Part shown: positions 24,172-31,638 of the stretch, piece after piece
Layout: every line of letters starts with the position of its first letter
How positions within the stretch are numbered: the first letter of the stretch is position 1
Origin: Paenibacillus sp. FSL W8-0426
GTDB lineage: Bacteria; Bacillota; Bacilli; Paenibacillales; Paenibacillaceae
DNA: 64,000 bases
Assembly (NCBI RefSeq): GCF_037969725.1
Contig: NZ_CP150203.1
Location: 4,356,001-4,420,000, forward strand
Direction: 5' to 3'
Position numbers and translations under genes: made by a program
The notes under the pieces: generated by a model
Told to the model about the DNA's origin: nothing
Seen by the model: the letters and a program-made list of their open reading frames with translations, nothing else
Database searches by the model: none

Positions 24172-25684
24172 GTCGCACCTCTTGTCCACCGCTTGCGTAA
24201 TATAGCAGTTGTTCTTGATTGGCTTCTCCCCGCTTGAAATGCTTCACGATCGTTCCTTCGCACATGACGGCGATGGTATCTCCGATGCCCAGCCCTTCGT
24301 CCAACTCGCAGGTAAAATAAATGATGGCTTTGCCGGCTTGCGCCAGTTCGTTGATCAACTTGAAAATATCGCTTTTGGCGCCGATGTCCACGCCTTTGGT
24401 CGGCTCGTCGAAGACGAACACTTCCGCATCCGTATTCAGCCATTTGCCGATCGCTACCTTCTGCTGATTGCCGCCGCTTAAATATTTGACCTCCTGGCGC
24501 ACCGAAGCCGTTTTGATGCCAAGCTGAGCCACCAGGGATTCCGCATTTGCCCGTTCCTGCTTCCGGCTTACAAAACCCAATGTGCTAAGACGACCAAGCA
24601 AGGGCAAGCTCAAATTCCGTTCCACATTTTCATGGATCAGGATGCCCTGCTTGCGGCGTTCCTCGGGAACGGAAACGATCCCTGACGCCGCTGCGTCAGC
24701 AGGCTGTGATAATCGCAGCTTTCGCCCATCCAAAAAGATTTCGCCTGCCTCGAACTTGTCCGCTCCGATAAGCAGCCTCGAACACTCCGTTTTACCGGCT
24801 CCGACCAGGCCGACGACAGCAAGCACTTCACCCCTTCGGACCGAAAGGTCCACCCCTTTAACTTTGAGGCCTCGACGCAATCCTCTGGCCTCCAACAGCA
24901 CTTCTCCCAGCGGCACTTCTGTTTTGGGAAATTCCTCGTCAAAGGTTTTGCCCAGCATTTGCCCCACCAGGTCGTGAATCGTCACCTCCTGCGCATTGCC
25001 TGTGAACACATGCTGCCCGTCCCGCATGACCGTTACACGGTCACAGTGAGCGGTAACCTCGACCAATCGATGCGTAATGAAAATGCAGGCGACACCGCGA
25101 TCCTTCAAATGATGCACGATCCGGAAAAACGCATCCGTCTCTTCTTGGCTGAGCGGGGCTGTCGGTTCGTCAAAAATAATGACTTTGGCGTCCTGAACCA
25201 AAATTCTCGCCAGCAAAATCATCTGTTTTTCCGCAAGCGTGAGCTCGGCTACTTTTTTGTGCAAATCGATGCTTGCCCCAAGCTGTTTCAAAACTTCCCC
25301 GGCCCGCTGCTGCTGCTTTCGCGGACTGCTCCACCACCCCCGCGAAGAGGATGCCAACTGATCCAGCATAATATTCTCCGCGGCAGTCAACTGAGGCACC
25401 AGCGCGGCATCGACCTCTTGATACACGCAGTGGATTCCGTTTGCCTTGGCATCGCCTGGCGAAGCCAGCCGAAGACGTTGCCCATTCAGCGTGATCGAAC
25501 CGCGATCCATCTGGTACGCGCCGGACAACATTTTCATCAGCGTGCTTTTTCCGGCTCCGTTGGCGCCAAGCAATGCATGGATTTCCCCGCCACGGACGGA
25601 AAAATCAACGTCCTTCAGTGCAGGCACGCCCGCAAATTGCTTGCTGACCTGTTCCATTTGAAGCAAAATTGGCGCATCTGTCAT
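24161..25684 (-). CDS. Sugar ABC transporter ATP-binding protein (duplicated domains, RbsA family)
   Basis: 507 residues with two ATPase domains. The first has Walker A 'GANGAGKST', signature 'LTLAEKQM' and Walker B 'VIIFDEPTAPLS'. The second has a degenerate Walker A 'GLVGAGKTE', signature 'LSGGNQQK' and 'VFVFDEPTKGVD'. One good and one altered catalytic site is normal for RbsA/MglA/XylG. The ATG at 25684 follows GGAGG by 9 bases. An intrinsic terminator lies between it and the binding-protein gene, so it is probably expressed at a lower level by read-through. Confidence 0.93.
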   Translation of the reverse strand: MTDAPILLQMEQVSKQFAGVPALKDVDFSVRGGEIHALLGANGAGKSTLMKMLSGAYQMDRGSITLNGQRLRLASPGDAKANGIHCVYQEVDAALVPQLTAAENIMLDQLASSSRGWWSSPRKQQQRAGEVLKQLGASIDLHKKVAELTLAEKQMILLARILVQDAKVIIFDEPTAPLSQEETDAFFRIVHHLKDRGVACIFITHRLVEVTAHCDRVTVMRDGQHVFTGNAQEVTIHDLVGQMLGKTFDEEFPKTEVPLGEVLLEARGLRRGLKVKGVDLSVRRGEVLAVVGLVGAGKTECSRLLIGADKFEAGEIFLDGRKLRLSQPADAAASGIVSVPEERRKQGILIHENVERNLSLPLLGRLSTLGFVSRKQERANAESLVAQLGIKTASVRQEVKYLSGGNQQKVAIGKWLNTDAEVFVFDEPTKGVDIGAKSDIFKLINELAQAGKAIIYFTCELDEGLGIGDTIAVMCEGTIVKHFKRGEANQEQLLYYASGGQEVRHEG

Positions 25685-25773
25685 GATGCTTAACCTCCTA
25701 TCGCCTATGGCTCCCATAAGGAGTCTTTCTTTATTGTGAATTTTTCATCTATTGAACTTGTCATATATGATTG

Positions 25774-25796
25774 AAAAAAACGCGCCTTGCGGCGCG
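25774..25796 (-). terminator. Intra-operon terminator between the binding-protein and ATPase genes
   Basis: CGCGCC-GCAA-GGCGCG followed by seven T on the minus strand, just past the binding-protein stop. No promoter is obvious between it and the ATPase gene. Confidence 0.88.
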
Positions 25797-25812
25797 CTCC
25801 TGTTACGCTGCT

Positions 25813-26910
25813 TTATTTCGCAGTGATGCCATATTCCTTCATCCAGTCCTTGATGCCCTGCGTGCTTCCGCCCCAGCCCTCCACATATTCGGACAGCTCC
25901 GAAGTAGAGATTTGCTGATCAGGCAGCGCATCACGCTGCACATACACGGGATTCAGCACGACCTTGTCCTCGGTCTCGTCCCCGTTCAGCTTCTGGTAGG
26001 CGTAACGGACCTGGACGCGCCCGATGTCTGTCGGGTCTACGGCCGCGGAGGCCACCCAAGGATTTTTCGGATCCTGAATCATTTGCAAATCCTCGTCGCT
26101 CATATCGATGCCGTATACTTTAATTTCGTCGCGGCCTGCTTGCTGGATCGCACGTGCCGCTCCTTTGGCAAACTCATCCCAAGCGGCCCATACCGCCGTG
26201 ATCTCGCCTTTTGGATATTGTTTCAGAATGGCTTCCATTTTGGCCTGCGTATCCAGCGCCGGGTTTTGCGCGGAACCAAACGTTGCGATTTCCTTGATAT
26301 CCGGATTCGCTTCCATGAATGTTCCGTATGCCAGCTGGCGCCGCTCCATTGGCGCAAATCCCGCCACCCAAACTTTAACGATGTTCCCCTGGCCGTTGAT
26401 ATCCTTCTTCATCTGTTCCAGCGTCAGCTCGGCCATTTTTTGGTCATCCTGGGACATTACCGTGGCACCAGGGACGTTGATGTCTGCATCAAAAACGACG
26501 ATCGGAATGTTTTGTTCCACGGCCTTTTTGACACCGGGTTCCAACAACGCATCGCCATGGTCTGTCAGGATGGCATCGAATTTCTGATTGATGGCGCTGT
26601 CCAGCAGCGATACCATTTTGGCTTTGTCGTTATCCGCCACGAACGTGGTCAGCTCGCCGCCGAATTTCTCGATTTCTTCCTTCACGCCCTGTACGTATTG
26701 CTGCGAGAAGGTTCCCGTATTAAACTCCATGATCAGTGCGATGCGTTTCCCGCTTAACGGCCCCGTAACCGCTTCGGTTTGAGGCTTGTCCCCTTCAGTC
26801 CCAGACGCTGTGGTCGAAGCCGGTTCTTTTTTGATTCCGCATGCGGATAGAGCCAGTGCAAGCACCAATACAAGCCCGAACCATGCCCATTTTACCGTTT
26901 TCGTTTTCAT
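25813..26910 (-). CDS. Sugar-binding lipoprotein of an ABC transporter (Peripla_BP_4 / RbsB-like)
   Basis: 365 residues. The N-terminus is a lipoprotein signal ending in the lipobox LSAC near residue 24, followed by a Thr/Glu-rich linker. The mature part resembles periplasmic-binding-protein type 1 receptors: it opens 'SGKRIALIMEFNTGTFSQQY' and has 'IPIVVFDADINVPGATVMSQ' in the hinge region, and 'AVWAAWDEFAKGA'. It would capture a sugar outside the cell and pass it to the permease. GGGGG precedes the ATG. The operon has a sigma-A promoter with a CRP/FNR-like palindrome just after the start site. Confidence 0.9.
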   Translation of the reverse strand: MKTKTVKWAWFGLVLVLALALSACGIKKEPASTTASGTEGDKPQTEAVTGPLSGKRIALIMEFNTGTFSQQYVQGVKEEIEKFGGELTTFVADNDKAKMVSLLDSAINQKFDAILTDHGDALLEPGVKKAVEQNIPIVVFDADINVPGATVMSQDDQKMAELTLEQMKKDINGQGNIVKVWVAGFAPMERRQLAYGTFMEANPDIKEIATFGSAQNPALDTQAKMEAILKQYPKGEITAVWAAWDEFAKGAARAIQQAGRDEIKVYGIDMSDEDLQMIQDPKNPWVASAAVDPTDIGRVQVRYAYQKLNGDETEDKVVLNPVYVQRDALPDQQISTSELSEYVEGWGGSTQGIKDWMKEYGITAK

Positions 26911-26938
26911 GTCTATATCCCCCTGTTCTCACTCGCTG

Positions 26939-26954
26939 TGTGACCTGGATCACA
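26939..26954 (-). promoter_or_regulatory. CRP/FNR-family operator-like palindrome downstream of the sugar-ABC promoter
   Basis: TGTGA-N6-TCACA, a perfect match to the consensus recognised by CRP and FNR-family regulators. Its centre is about 14 bases downstream of the predicted start, a position that usually means repression. Confidence 0.6.
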
Positions 26955-26967
26955 ATAGTTGAGTATT

Positions 26968-26996
26968 AATATAACGACTAATTCCAAGCATGTAAA
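26968..26996 (-). promoter_or_regulatory. sigma-A promoter of the sugar ABC transporter operon
   Basis: TTTACA, 17 bases, TATATT on the minus strand. Confidence 0.75.
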
Positions 26997-27087
26997 TAGG
27001 TTTTAGTAATTTAAAGCTAGAAACCACTACATTTTTTCTTTTCACACTCTTTCATATCCAGTACAACCAAAATCATGAAACGAACGA

Positions 27088-27121
27088 CAAAAAAGATCGC
27101 AAGGATCATCCTCGCGATCTT
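27088..27121 (-). terminator. Terminator of spoIVA
   Basis: A long AGATCGC...GCGATCT hairpin followed by six T on the minus strand. Confidence 0.88.
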
Positions 27122-27127
27122 TCCAAC

Positions 27128-28606
27128 TTACAGTATGATGGCAATCAGTCCACCCGAGCCTTCGTTGATGATACGGCCGAGCGTTTCCTGGAGCTTGTAG
27201 CGGGCATTGTCCGGCATCATGGCAATTTTGCCCTGGATCCCCTCCCGCACGATCGAATGCAGGGAACGGCCAAACATGTCTGAATCCCATACCTTGATCG
27301 GATCGTTCTCGAAGTCCTGCATCAAATACCTGACGAGTTCCTCGCTCTGCTTCTCCGTACCGATAATCGGCGCGAACTCGGACTCCACGTCAACGCGGAT
27401 CATATGAATCGACGGGGCAGTTGCCTTCAAGCGAACGCCGAATTTCGTGCCTTGGCGGATCAGTTCCGGTTCATCCAGTGCCATCTCGGCGAGAGATGGC
27501 GCCGCAATGCCGTAACCGGTCGTTTTGACCATCTCGAGCGCTTCGGCGAAGCGATCGTATTCCCGCTTGGCATGGGTGAACTCCTGCATCAGCTGCAATA
27601 AATGGTCTTTGCCCCGGATTTCGATCCCGACGACTTCGTATAGGATTTGATCGTACAGCTCATCCGGAGCGTACAAGTCGATTTCCGCCACGCCCTGCCC
27701 CATGTTCATGCCGCTGAGGCCCGCACGGTCAATGAATTCATACTCCATGAATTGCGACACGACGCGGTCCACGTCCCGCAATCTGCGGATATCTTTGACG
27801 GTGTCGCGCACCGAGTTTTCATAGTTGCTGCGCAGCCAGTGGTTCTCATTCAGCACCATGACCCAGCTGGGAAGGTTCACGTTGACTTCATGCACCGGGA
27901 ATTCGTACAACACTTCACGAAGAACTCCCGTGACATCATCCTCCGTCATCGTCGCCGCGCTGAGGGTCATGACCGGAATGTCGTACTTGGCCGCGAGCTC
28001 GGAACGCAGCTGCAGTGTCTCGTCGCTGCGAGGACGCGTCGAGTTGATGACCAGGACGAACGGTTTGCCCACTTCTTTCAGTTCGGCAATGACCCTTTCT
28101 TCGGACTCGACATAGGAACTGCGGGGAATTTCCGCAATCGTGCCGTCCGTAGTAACGACGACGCCAAGCGTCGAATGTTCCTGGATCACCTTGCGCGTGC
28201 CGATTTCGGCCGCTTCCTGGAACGGAATGGGCTCTTCGAACCAAGGCGTGGAGATCATTCTTGGCCCGTTTTCGTCTTCGTAACCTTTGGCCCCTTCCAC
28301 AGCATATCCTACGCAGTCGACGAGCCGAACATTGACTTCCAGCCCTTCCGTCACCTTAATCTGAACCGCGTTATTCGGCACGAATTTAGGTTCGGTCGTC
28401 ATAATCGTTTTACCCGCAGCGCTTTGAGGCAATTCATCCACTGCCCGGGCACGATCCGCTTCATTCGTGATGTTGGGCAGTACGATCGTTTCCATGAAAC
28501 GTTTGATAAATGTTGATTTCCCCGTCCGGACCGCGCCAACAACCCCGAGATAGATGTCCCCTCCGGTCCGCTCGGCAATGTCCTTAAAAATGTCCACTTT
28601 CTCCAA
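27128..28606 (-). CDS. spoIVA: Spore coat morphogenetic ATPase SpoIVA
   Basis: 492 residues from a TTG start, the same length as the B. subtilis protein. It polymerises on the forespore surface using ATP and is the base of the coat and needed for the cortex. The N-terminus is the TRAFAC-type domain with Walker A 'GAVRTGKST' at about residue 24 and Walker B 'VRLVDCVGYAVEG'. The middle and the C-terminal domain follow, ending 'GSGGLIAIIL'. The TTG has GGGAGGGG upstream. The frame stays open for 60 codons further upstream but has no ribosome site. A sigma-E-type promoter lies 190 bases upstream. Confidence 0.97.
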   Translation of the reverse strand: MEKVDIFKDIAERTGGDIYLGVVGAVRTGKSTFIKRFMETIVLPNITNEADRARAVDELPQSAAGKTIMTTEPKFVPNNAVQIKVTEGLEVNVRLVDCVGYAVEGAKGYEDENGPRMISTPWFEEPIPFQEAAEIGTRKVIQEHSTLGVVVTTDGTIAEIPRSSYVESEERVIAELKEVGKPFVLVINSTRPRSDETLQLRSELAAKYDIPVMTLSAATMTEDDVTGVLREVLYEFPVHEVNVNLPSWVMVLNENHWLRSNYENSVRDTVKDIRRLRDVDRVVSQFMEYEFIDRAGLSGMNMGQGVAEIDLYAPDELYDQILYEVVGIEIRGKDHLLQLMQEFTHAKREYDRFAEALEMVKTTGYGIAAPSLAEMALDEPELIRQGTKFGVRLKATAPSIHMIRVDVESEFAPIIGTEKQSEELVRYLMQDFENDPIKVWDSDMFGRSLHSIVREGIQGKIAMMPDNARYKLQETLGRIINEGSGGLIAIIL

Positions 28607-28803
28607 TGAAATCCCCTCCCTAAAATACTCCGAAGGAAAAATGCTAAAGAGCATCCGCTTCGTTTTTTCAATCAGAAGACTGAAATCCCTGCAACGGTAG
28701 AGCCGCCTTTGTGAGTGCCCGGAAGTCGTCCGCCGCCGAACATTGCATTCTGATGAAACCGGTGAAAGCGGCGTTAACTCGTACATGCAATTGGACTAGT
28801 ATC

Positions 28804-28832
28804 ATCTTATGTATCCGTATGCAGCAATATGA
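28804..28832 (-). promoter_or_regulatory. Candidate sigma-E promoter of spoIVA
   Basis: TCATATT, 14 bases, CATAAGAT on the minus strand, a good fit to the mother-cell sigma-E consensus. The leader to the TTG start would be about 190 nt; the 28607-28803 stretch contains nothing else that I recognise. Confidence 0.65.
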
Positions 28833-28945
28833 CGCGTTTTTTCATTTTTTGTCCAACCCCTTTTCGCGGGATTAAGGCCTCTTTTCGGAGTATGACGCCT
28901 TAATTTCAATCTACTTTATGAGACTGGTCGTGCTTTTATGCGAAA

Positions 28946-28980
28946 TTAAAAAGAGATACCCCTAACACAGGAATATCTCT
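28946..28980 (-). terminator. Terminator of the yphF-like lipoprotein gene
   Basis: AGAGATA...TATCTCT with a long stem, followed by five T on the minus strand. Confidence 0.82.
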
Positions 28981-28992
28981 ATCAGAATTGAA

Positions 28993-29775
28993 TTATTCTA
29001 TTAGTCTGGCAACAGGCGTATTATTCTCCCATACATAGGCTACCGATTTGACCGGAACAAAATAGGAATGCTCCAACAGGACCTCCCGGGCATCTTCGGT
29101 CTCCGCCGGAGCTTTGCCCTCTTTCTCCACGGCCTGCATAATGTCAAAGGCATAGTCCACGTATACATTTCCCGCTTCATCCATGATGAACGGCAGCTCC
29201 TGGCCGGAGTACACGCTGTTCAACTTCACTTCCGTTGTCTCAGGGCGCCCAGCCTTTTGCATATCCACCGCAAACAGTCCGTCGTACAGTTCTTCTCCTC
29301 TCGGCAGCTCATTGTTATGCTGCGCCTTGTATCGGTCCACCATCCGCTGCACGTCATTCACCTTCTGCACGGTTTGCAGATCCATGACCTTGACTGCAGG
29401 CTCCGTTTCTTCGTTTTGAATCAAAAAGTAAGCGCTGCCGCCATTCTCAAACGCGGTCACCGGGATATCTTCCAGATACCCTTGCTGCTTTAATTTGGAT
29501 AAATCCACTCTGAATTTTTCATATTTCGGGGTGCTCATGTCCGCATTCAACATCGGGAGAACCCCCTGGTCCTGCTGAAAAGCCTCCACGGCATCCTGAA
29601 TGCGGTTTACGCTTTCACGGTAAGCCGTTTTGGGCTCGGTAACAGCCTGGGAAGGGTACATGCATCCGCTCAAGGCAAAACCGCTCAGTATGAATAAAAG
29701 CATTGCAAAGGTGGTCTGTCGCCCCAGACCTGACCTCCCATGACTCTTTGCATGTTTAATCCAATCGATGATCAT
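28993..29775 (-). CDS. Lipoprotein of unknown function, YphF position
   Basis: 260 residues. A hydrophobic N-terminal stretch runs to the lipobox LSGC near residue 37, preceded by a longer than usual basic region 'KHAKSHGRSGLGRQ'. The mature part is acidic, with a helical segment containing 'ESVNRIQDAVEAFQQDQGVLP'-like heptads, and resembles no enzyme I know. The ATG at 29775 has GAGGAGGG upstream. It lies between spoIVA and gpsA as yphF does in B. subtilis, so it is probably the same gene, but this rests on position and lipoprotein character. Confidence 0.7.
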   Translation of the reverse strand: MIIDWIKHAKSHGRSGLGRQTTFAMLLFILSGFALSGCMYPSQAVTEPKTAYRESVNRIQDAVEAFQQDQGVLPMLNADMSTPKYEKFRVDLSKLKQQGYLEDIPVTAFENGGSAYFLIQNEETEPAVKVMDLQTVQKVNDVQRMVDRYKAQHNNELPRGEELYDGLFAVDMQKAGRPETTEVKLNSVYSGQELPFIMDEAGNVYVDYAFDIMQAVEKEGKAPAETEDAREVLLEHSYFVPVKSVAYVWENNTPVARLIE

Positions 29776-29837
29776 GTGCACCCTCCTCGAATCTGATGCA
29801 TGGCTTCGTGTCTGCCCCTCTTCATGAAGTGAGACGT

Positions 29838-30188
29838 TTACAACCAATCGTCTTCTTGCCTTTGCCGTTCCAATTGTTTGCGGATCGCTGCCTTCAGCGG
29901 ATCTTCAGGTACATGTACTTCTACATCATGTCTCACTTTTGCCTGACATGCCAAACGCGTTCCCTGTTCCAGCAGCATTCCCAATTTTCGCTTCTCTGCA
30001 TCAGCCGGAGGCTCAAGCCCCTTGAGCTGTTCTGCATCTACCCTCACTTTGCACATCAAGCATGCGGCTTTGCCGTCACAACGAGTCGTTATTTTTATGC
30101 CTGCACGTCGCGCCGCACTTAGCAGGTTCGTGCCGGATCTGACCCGAATGCTTTTGTTTTGAGGCAGAAAAGTAACCGTCTGATCCAT
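29838..30188 (-). CDS. 2Fe-2S ferredoxin
   Basis: 116 residues. The four cluster cysteines are in C-x5-C-x2-C ('CDGKAACLMC', about residues 38-47) and a later 'LACQAKV'. This spacing is that of adrenodoxin/vertebrate-type and related bacterial ferredoxins. The C-terminus is a charged helix rich in Arg and Gln. GGGGGGAG precedes the ATG at 30188. It sits 12 bp after the nucleotidyltransferase-like gene, probably in one transcript with it and with the yphE-like gene. The redox partner is unknown. Confidence 0.88.
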   Translation of the reverse strand: MDQTVTFLPQNKSIRVRSGTNLLSAARRAGIKITTRCDGKAACLMCKVRVDAEQLKGLEPPADAEKRKLGMLLEQGTRLACQAKVRHDVEVHVPEDPLKAAIRKQLERQRQEDDWL

Positions 30189-30199
30189 ATGTCTCCCCC

Positions 30200-30817
30200 C
30201 TAAATGCTCCATGCAAAACCAATAAGCTCCTGCACCTGCTCCCGAAAAAGGTTTGTCCACACATTTTGCTTGCCGAGCTCATCCAGCAGCGGCTGGTGCT
30301 TTTGCGGTTGTTTTCGAATCGCTTGGGCTATCGGTTCATACCGATCGGCCCGGCCTCGAAGCAGGTTGAACAGCAATTCGTGCGCAAGGGGCATCAAATG
30401 AACATGATGCGAGCCCAACCGAACGGACGGCGCATGGAATGCAAGTACACGTTCGATTTCGGTTCGATACCAATTGTTGCGTGACCACATCTCAAATCCG
30501 CCGACCAGCTCCATTGCGCACGCTCCGACTTGATAATGGCTTAACAGGGAAGCGTAGGGTCCCGTTGTATCCACAGCAGGTTCGTCCAATTTCCGTCCAG
30601 GCGCCACGCCATGAAGTTGTTTTGCTGCGGCAATATCCGCATAAATATCAATATCCCTTGGAGCCTGATTCAGCTCTACTTCTTGCAACAGCAGCCCGCA
30701 GCTGCCTCCTAACAACCAGGTGTACGGTTGGTTGATCCAAGCCGCGGCCGTTTCCAGCAAAGCGGCGTGCAGATCAGGATATCGAGTCGTTAGACCCTCC
30801 GTTTCATGTGCTCCCAT
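30200..30817 (-). CDS. Nucleotidyltransferase-fold protein of unknown function
   Basis: 205 residues, cytoplasmic. 'LLGGSCGLLLQEV' followed by 'RDIDIYADI' has the GG/S-x(n)-DxD layout of the minimal nucleotidyltransferase superfamily, as in AbiEii-like or tRNA-nucleotidyltransferase-related proteins. A histidine-rich 'GSHHVHLMPLAHELLFNLLRGR' follows, reminiscent of catalytic-site extensions. The substrate is unknown. It is followed closely by the ferredoxin gene and preceded by the small membrane protein gene with a 92-bp gap. No partner toxin or antitoxin is next to it. Confidence 0.65.
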   Translation of the reverse strand: MGAHETEGLTTRYPDLHAALLETAAAWINQPYTWLLGGSCGLLLQEVELNQAPRDIDIYADIAAAKQLHGVAPGRKLDEPAVDTTGPYASLLSHYQVGACAMELVGGFEMWSRNNWYRTEIERVLAFHAPSVRLGSHHVHLMPLAHELLFNLLRGRADRYEPIAQAIRKQPQKHQPLLDELGKQNVWTNLFREQVQELIGFAWSI

Positions 30818-30909
30818 CCGTCAGCCTTCCCTTCTTCATCCGTATTCATTGTGCCAACTCCCATGATGTGCGTATGCGGATGCAATGCCGGGCATGTCAG
30901 GCATGCCCG

Positions 30910-31089
30910 TCAAATCAAGGCAGCCATTCCACCGATAAACCCAATCAGCATGACCAGAAACGCGATTAACGACAGTATGCCCCGTACAATGCCTTTGGTT
31001 CTGGCCCTTGCAAAAGTAATCAGGAAAACCGACAAGCCCATAATTAGAATGGCCACCAATGACAGCCACATCTTGTCCATTGCGCTCAT
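30910..31089 (-). CDS. Small membrane protein of the DUF2768 / YphE type
   Basis: 59 residues, ATG at 31089 with GGGGAG 9 bases upstream. It begins MSAMDKMWLSLVAILIMGLS and has two membrane segments separated by a short basic loop 'RARTKGIVRGI'. The pattern of a lone KMW start, SR-like basic turn and second hydrophobic helix fits DUF2768 proteins, encoded beside gpsA in B. subtilis (yphE). Its length is typical. Two longer overlapping reading frames in the same place are rejected because this one has the ribosome site and the membrane pattern. Confidence 0.8.
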   Translation of the reverse strand: MSAMDKMWLSLVAILIMGLSVFLITFARARTKGIVRGILSLIAFLVMLIGFIGGMAALI

Positions 31090-31184
31090 GTTCAGCGTCT
31101 CCCCTTCGATCCGTCATTCATCACTGAAAGTGACAATTGCACACATTATATCATGAAACATCGCTCATCTTTCCAAAAAAAAGA

Positions 31185-31216
31185 CAAAAAAACAAACCGG
31201 AATGATCCGGCCTGTT
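31185..31216 (-). terminator. Terminator of spoVIF
   Basis: A GCCGGA-TCAT-TCCGG-centred hairpin followed by eight T on the minus strand. Confidence 0.85.
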
Positions 31217-31252
31217 TTGTCTCGTAAAACGATCCGCGTACGCAGAATCGAT

Positions 31253-31528
31253 TTATTGTTTTTTCATCATCATCTTCATCAAAGCTTCCATGTTGCTTGG
31301 GTTTAGTCCGCTCTTTTTGACTGCACTCACGATCTCCTTCACCGTATCTTCCGATACCGGAACCTTGGCCATGGCGGATACTTGCTTGATCAATTGGCGA
31401 AGCTGGGCCTCATTCTGCATCGTGGTTGGTTTAACCGTGCTTGCCAGTTTCTTGACGGCACCTTCCGTAATCGTTTTGCCCGTTTTTTTATTGATCGCTT
31501 TCAGTGCATCCTTGGAAATGTTGCTCAT
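31253..31528 (-). CDS. spoVIF: Stage VI sporulation protein F
   Basis: 91 residues, basic, all helical, beginning MSNISKDALKAINKKTGKTI and ending in a methionine/lysine-rich tail. The 'KLASTVKPTTMQNEAQLRQL' and 'VPVSEDTVKEIVSAVKKSG' helices resemble SpoVIF (YjcC), which is needed for late coat assembly in the mother cell. GGAGGGGAG precedes the ATG at 31528. A sigma-K-like promoter lies just upstream, matching the known sigma-K control of spoVIF. It follows gpsA. Confidence 0.8.
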   Translation of the reverse strand: MSNISKDALKAINKKTGKTITEGAVKKLASTVKPTTMQNEAQLRQLIKQVSAMAKVPVSEDTVKEIVSAVKKSGLNPSNMEALMKMMMKKQ

Positions 31529-31559
31529 TCGTCTCCCCTCCTCCGGCAATACTCATGTG

Positions 31560-31588
31560 CATTATATGAGTCCACCAGGTAAAGGGTG
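31560..31588 (-). promoter_or_regulatory. Candidate sigma-K promoter of spoVIF
   Basis: AC, 17 bases, CATATAATG on the minus strand; the last base differs from the CATANNNTA consensus. A sigma-A reading of the same TATAAT is possible, with a poor -35. Confidence 0.5.
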
Positions 31589-31638
31589 AATAAGCTTCCA
31601 CTACGCAGTCCGCGGCCCCCTTGTCTTATTCAGATCCA

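Noticed and set aside
30806..31156. Two longer overlapping frames (plus 116 codons, minus 93 codons) around 31.0 kb
   Set aside because: A third frame (30910-31089, minus) has a good ribosome site and a clear two-helix DUF2768-like product.
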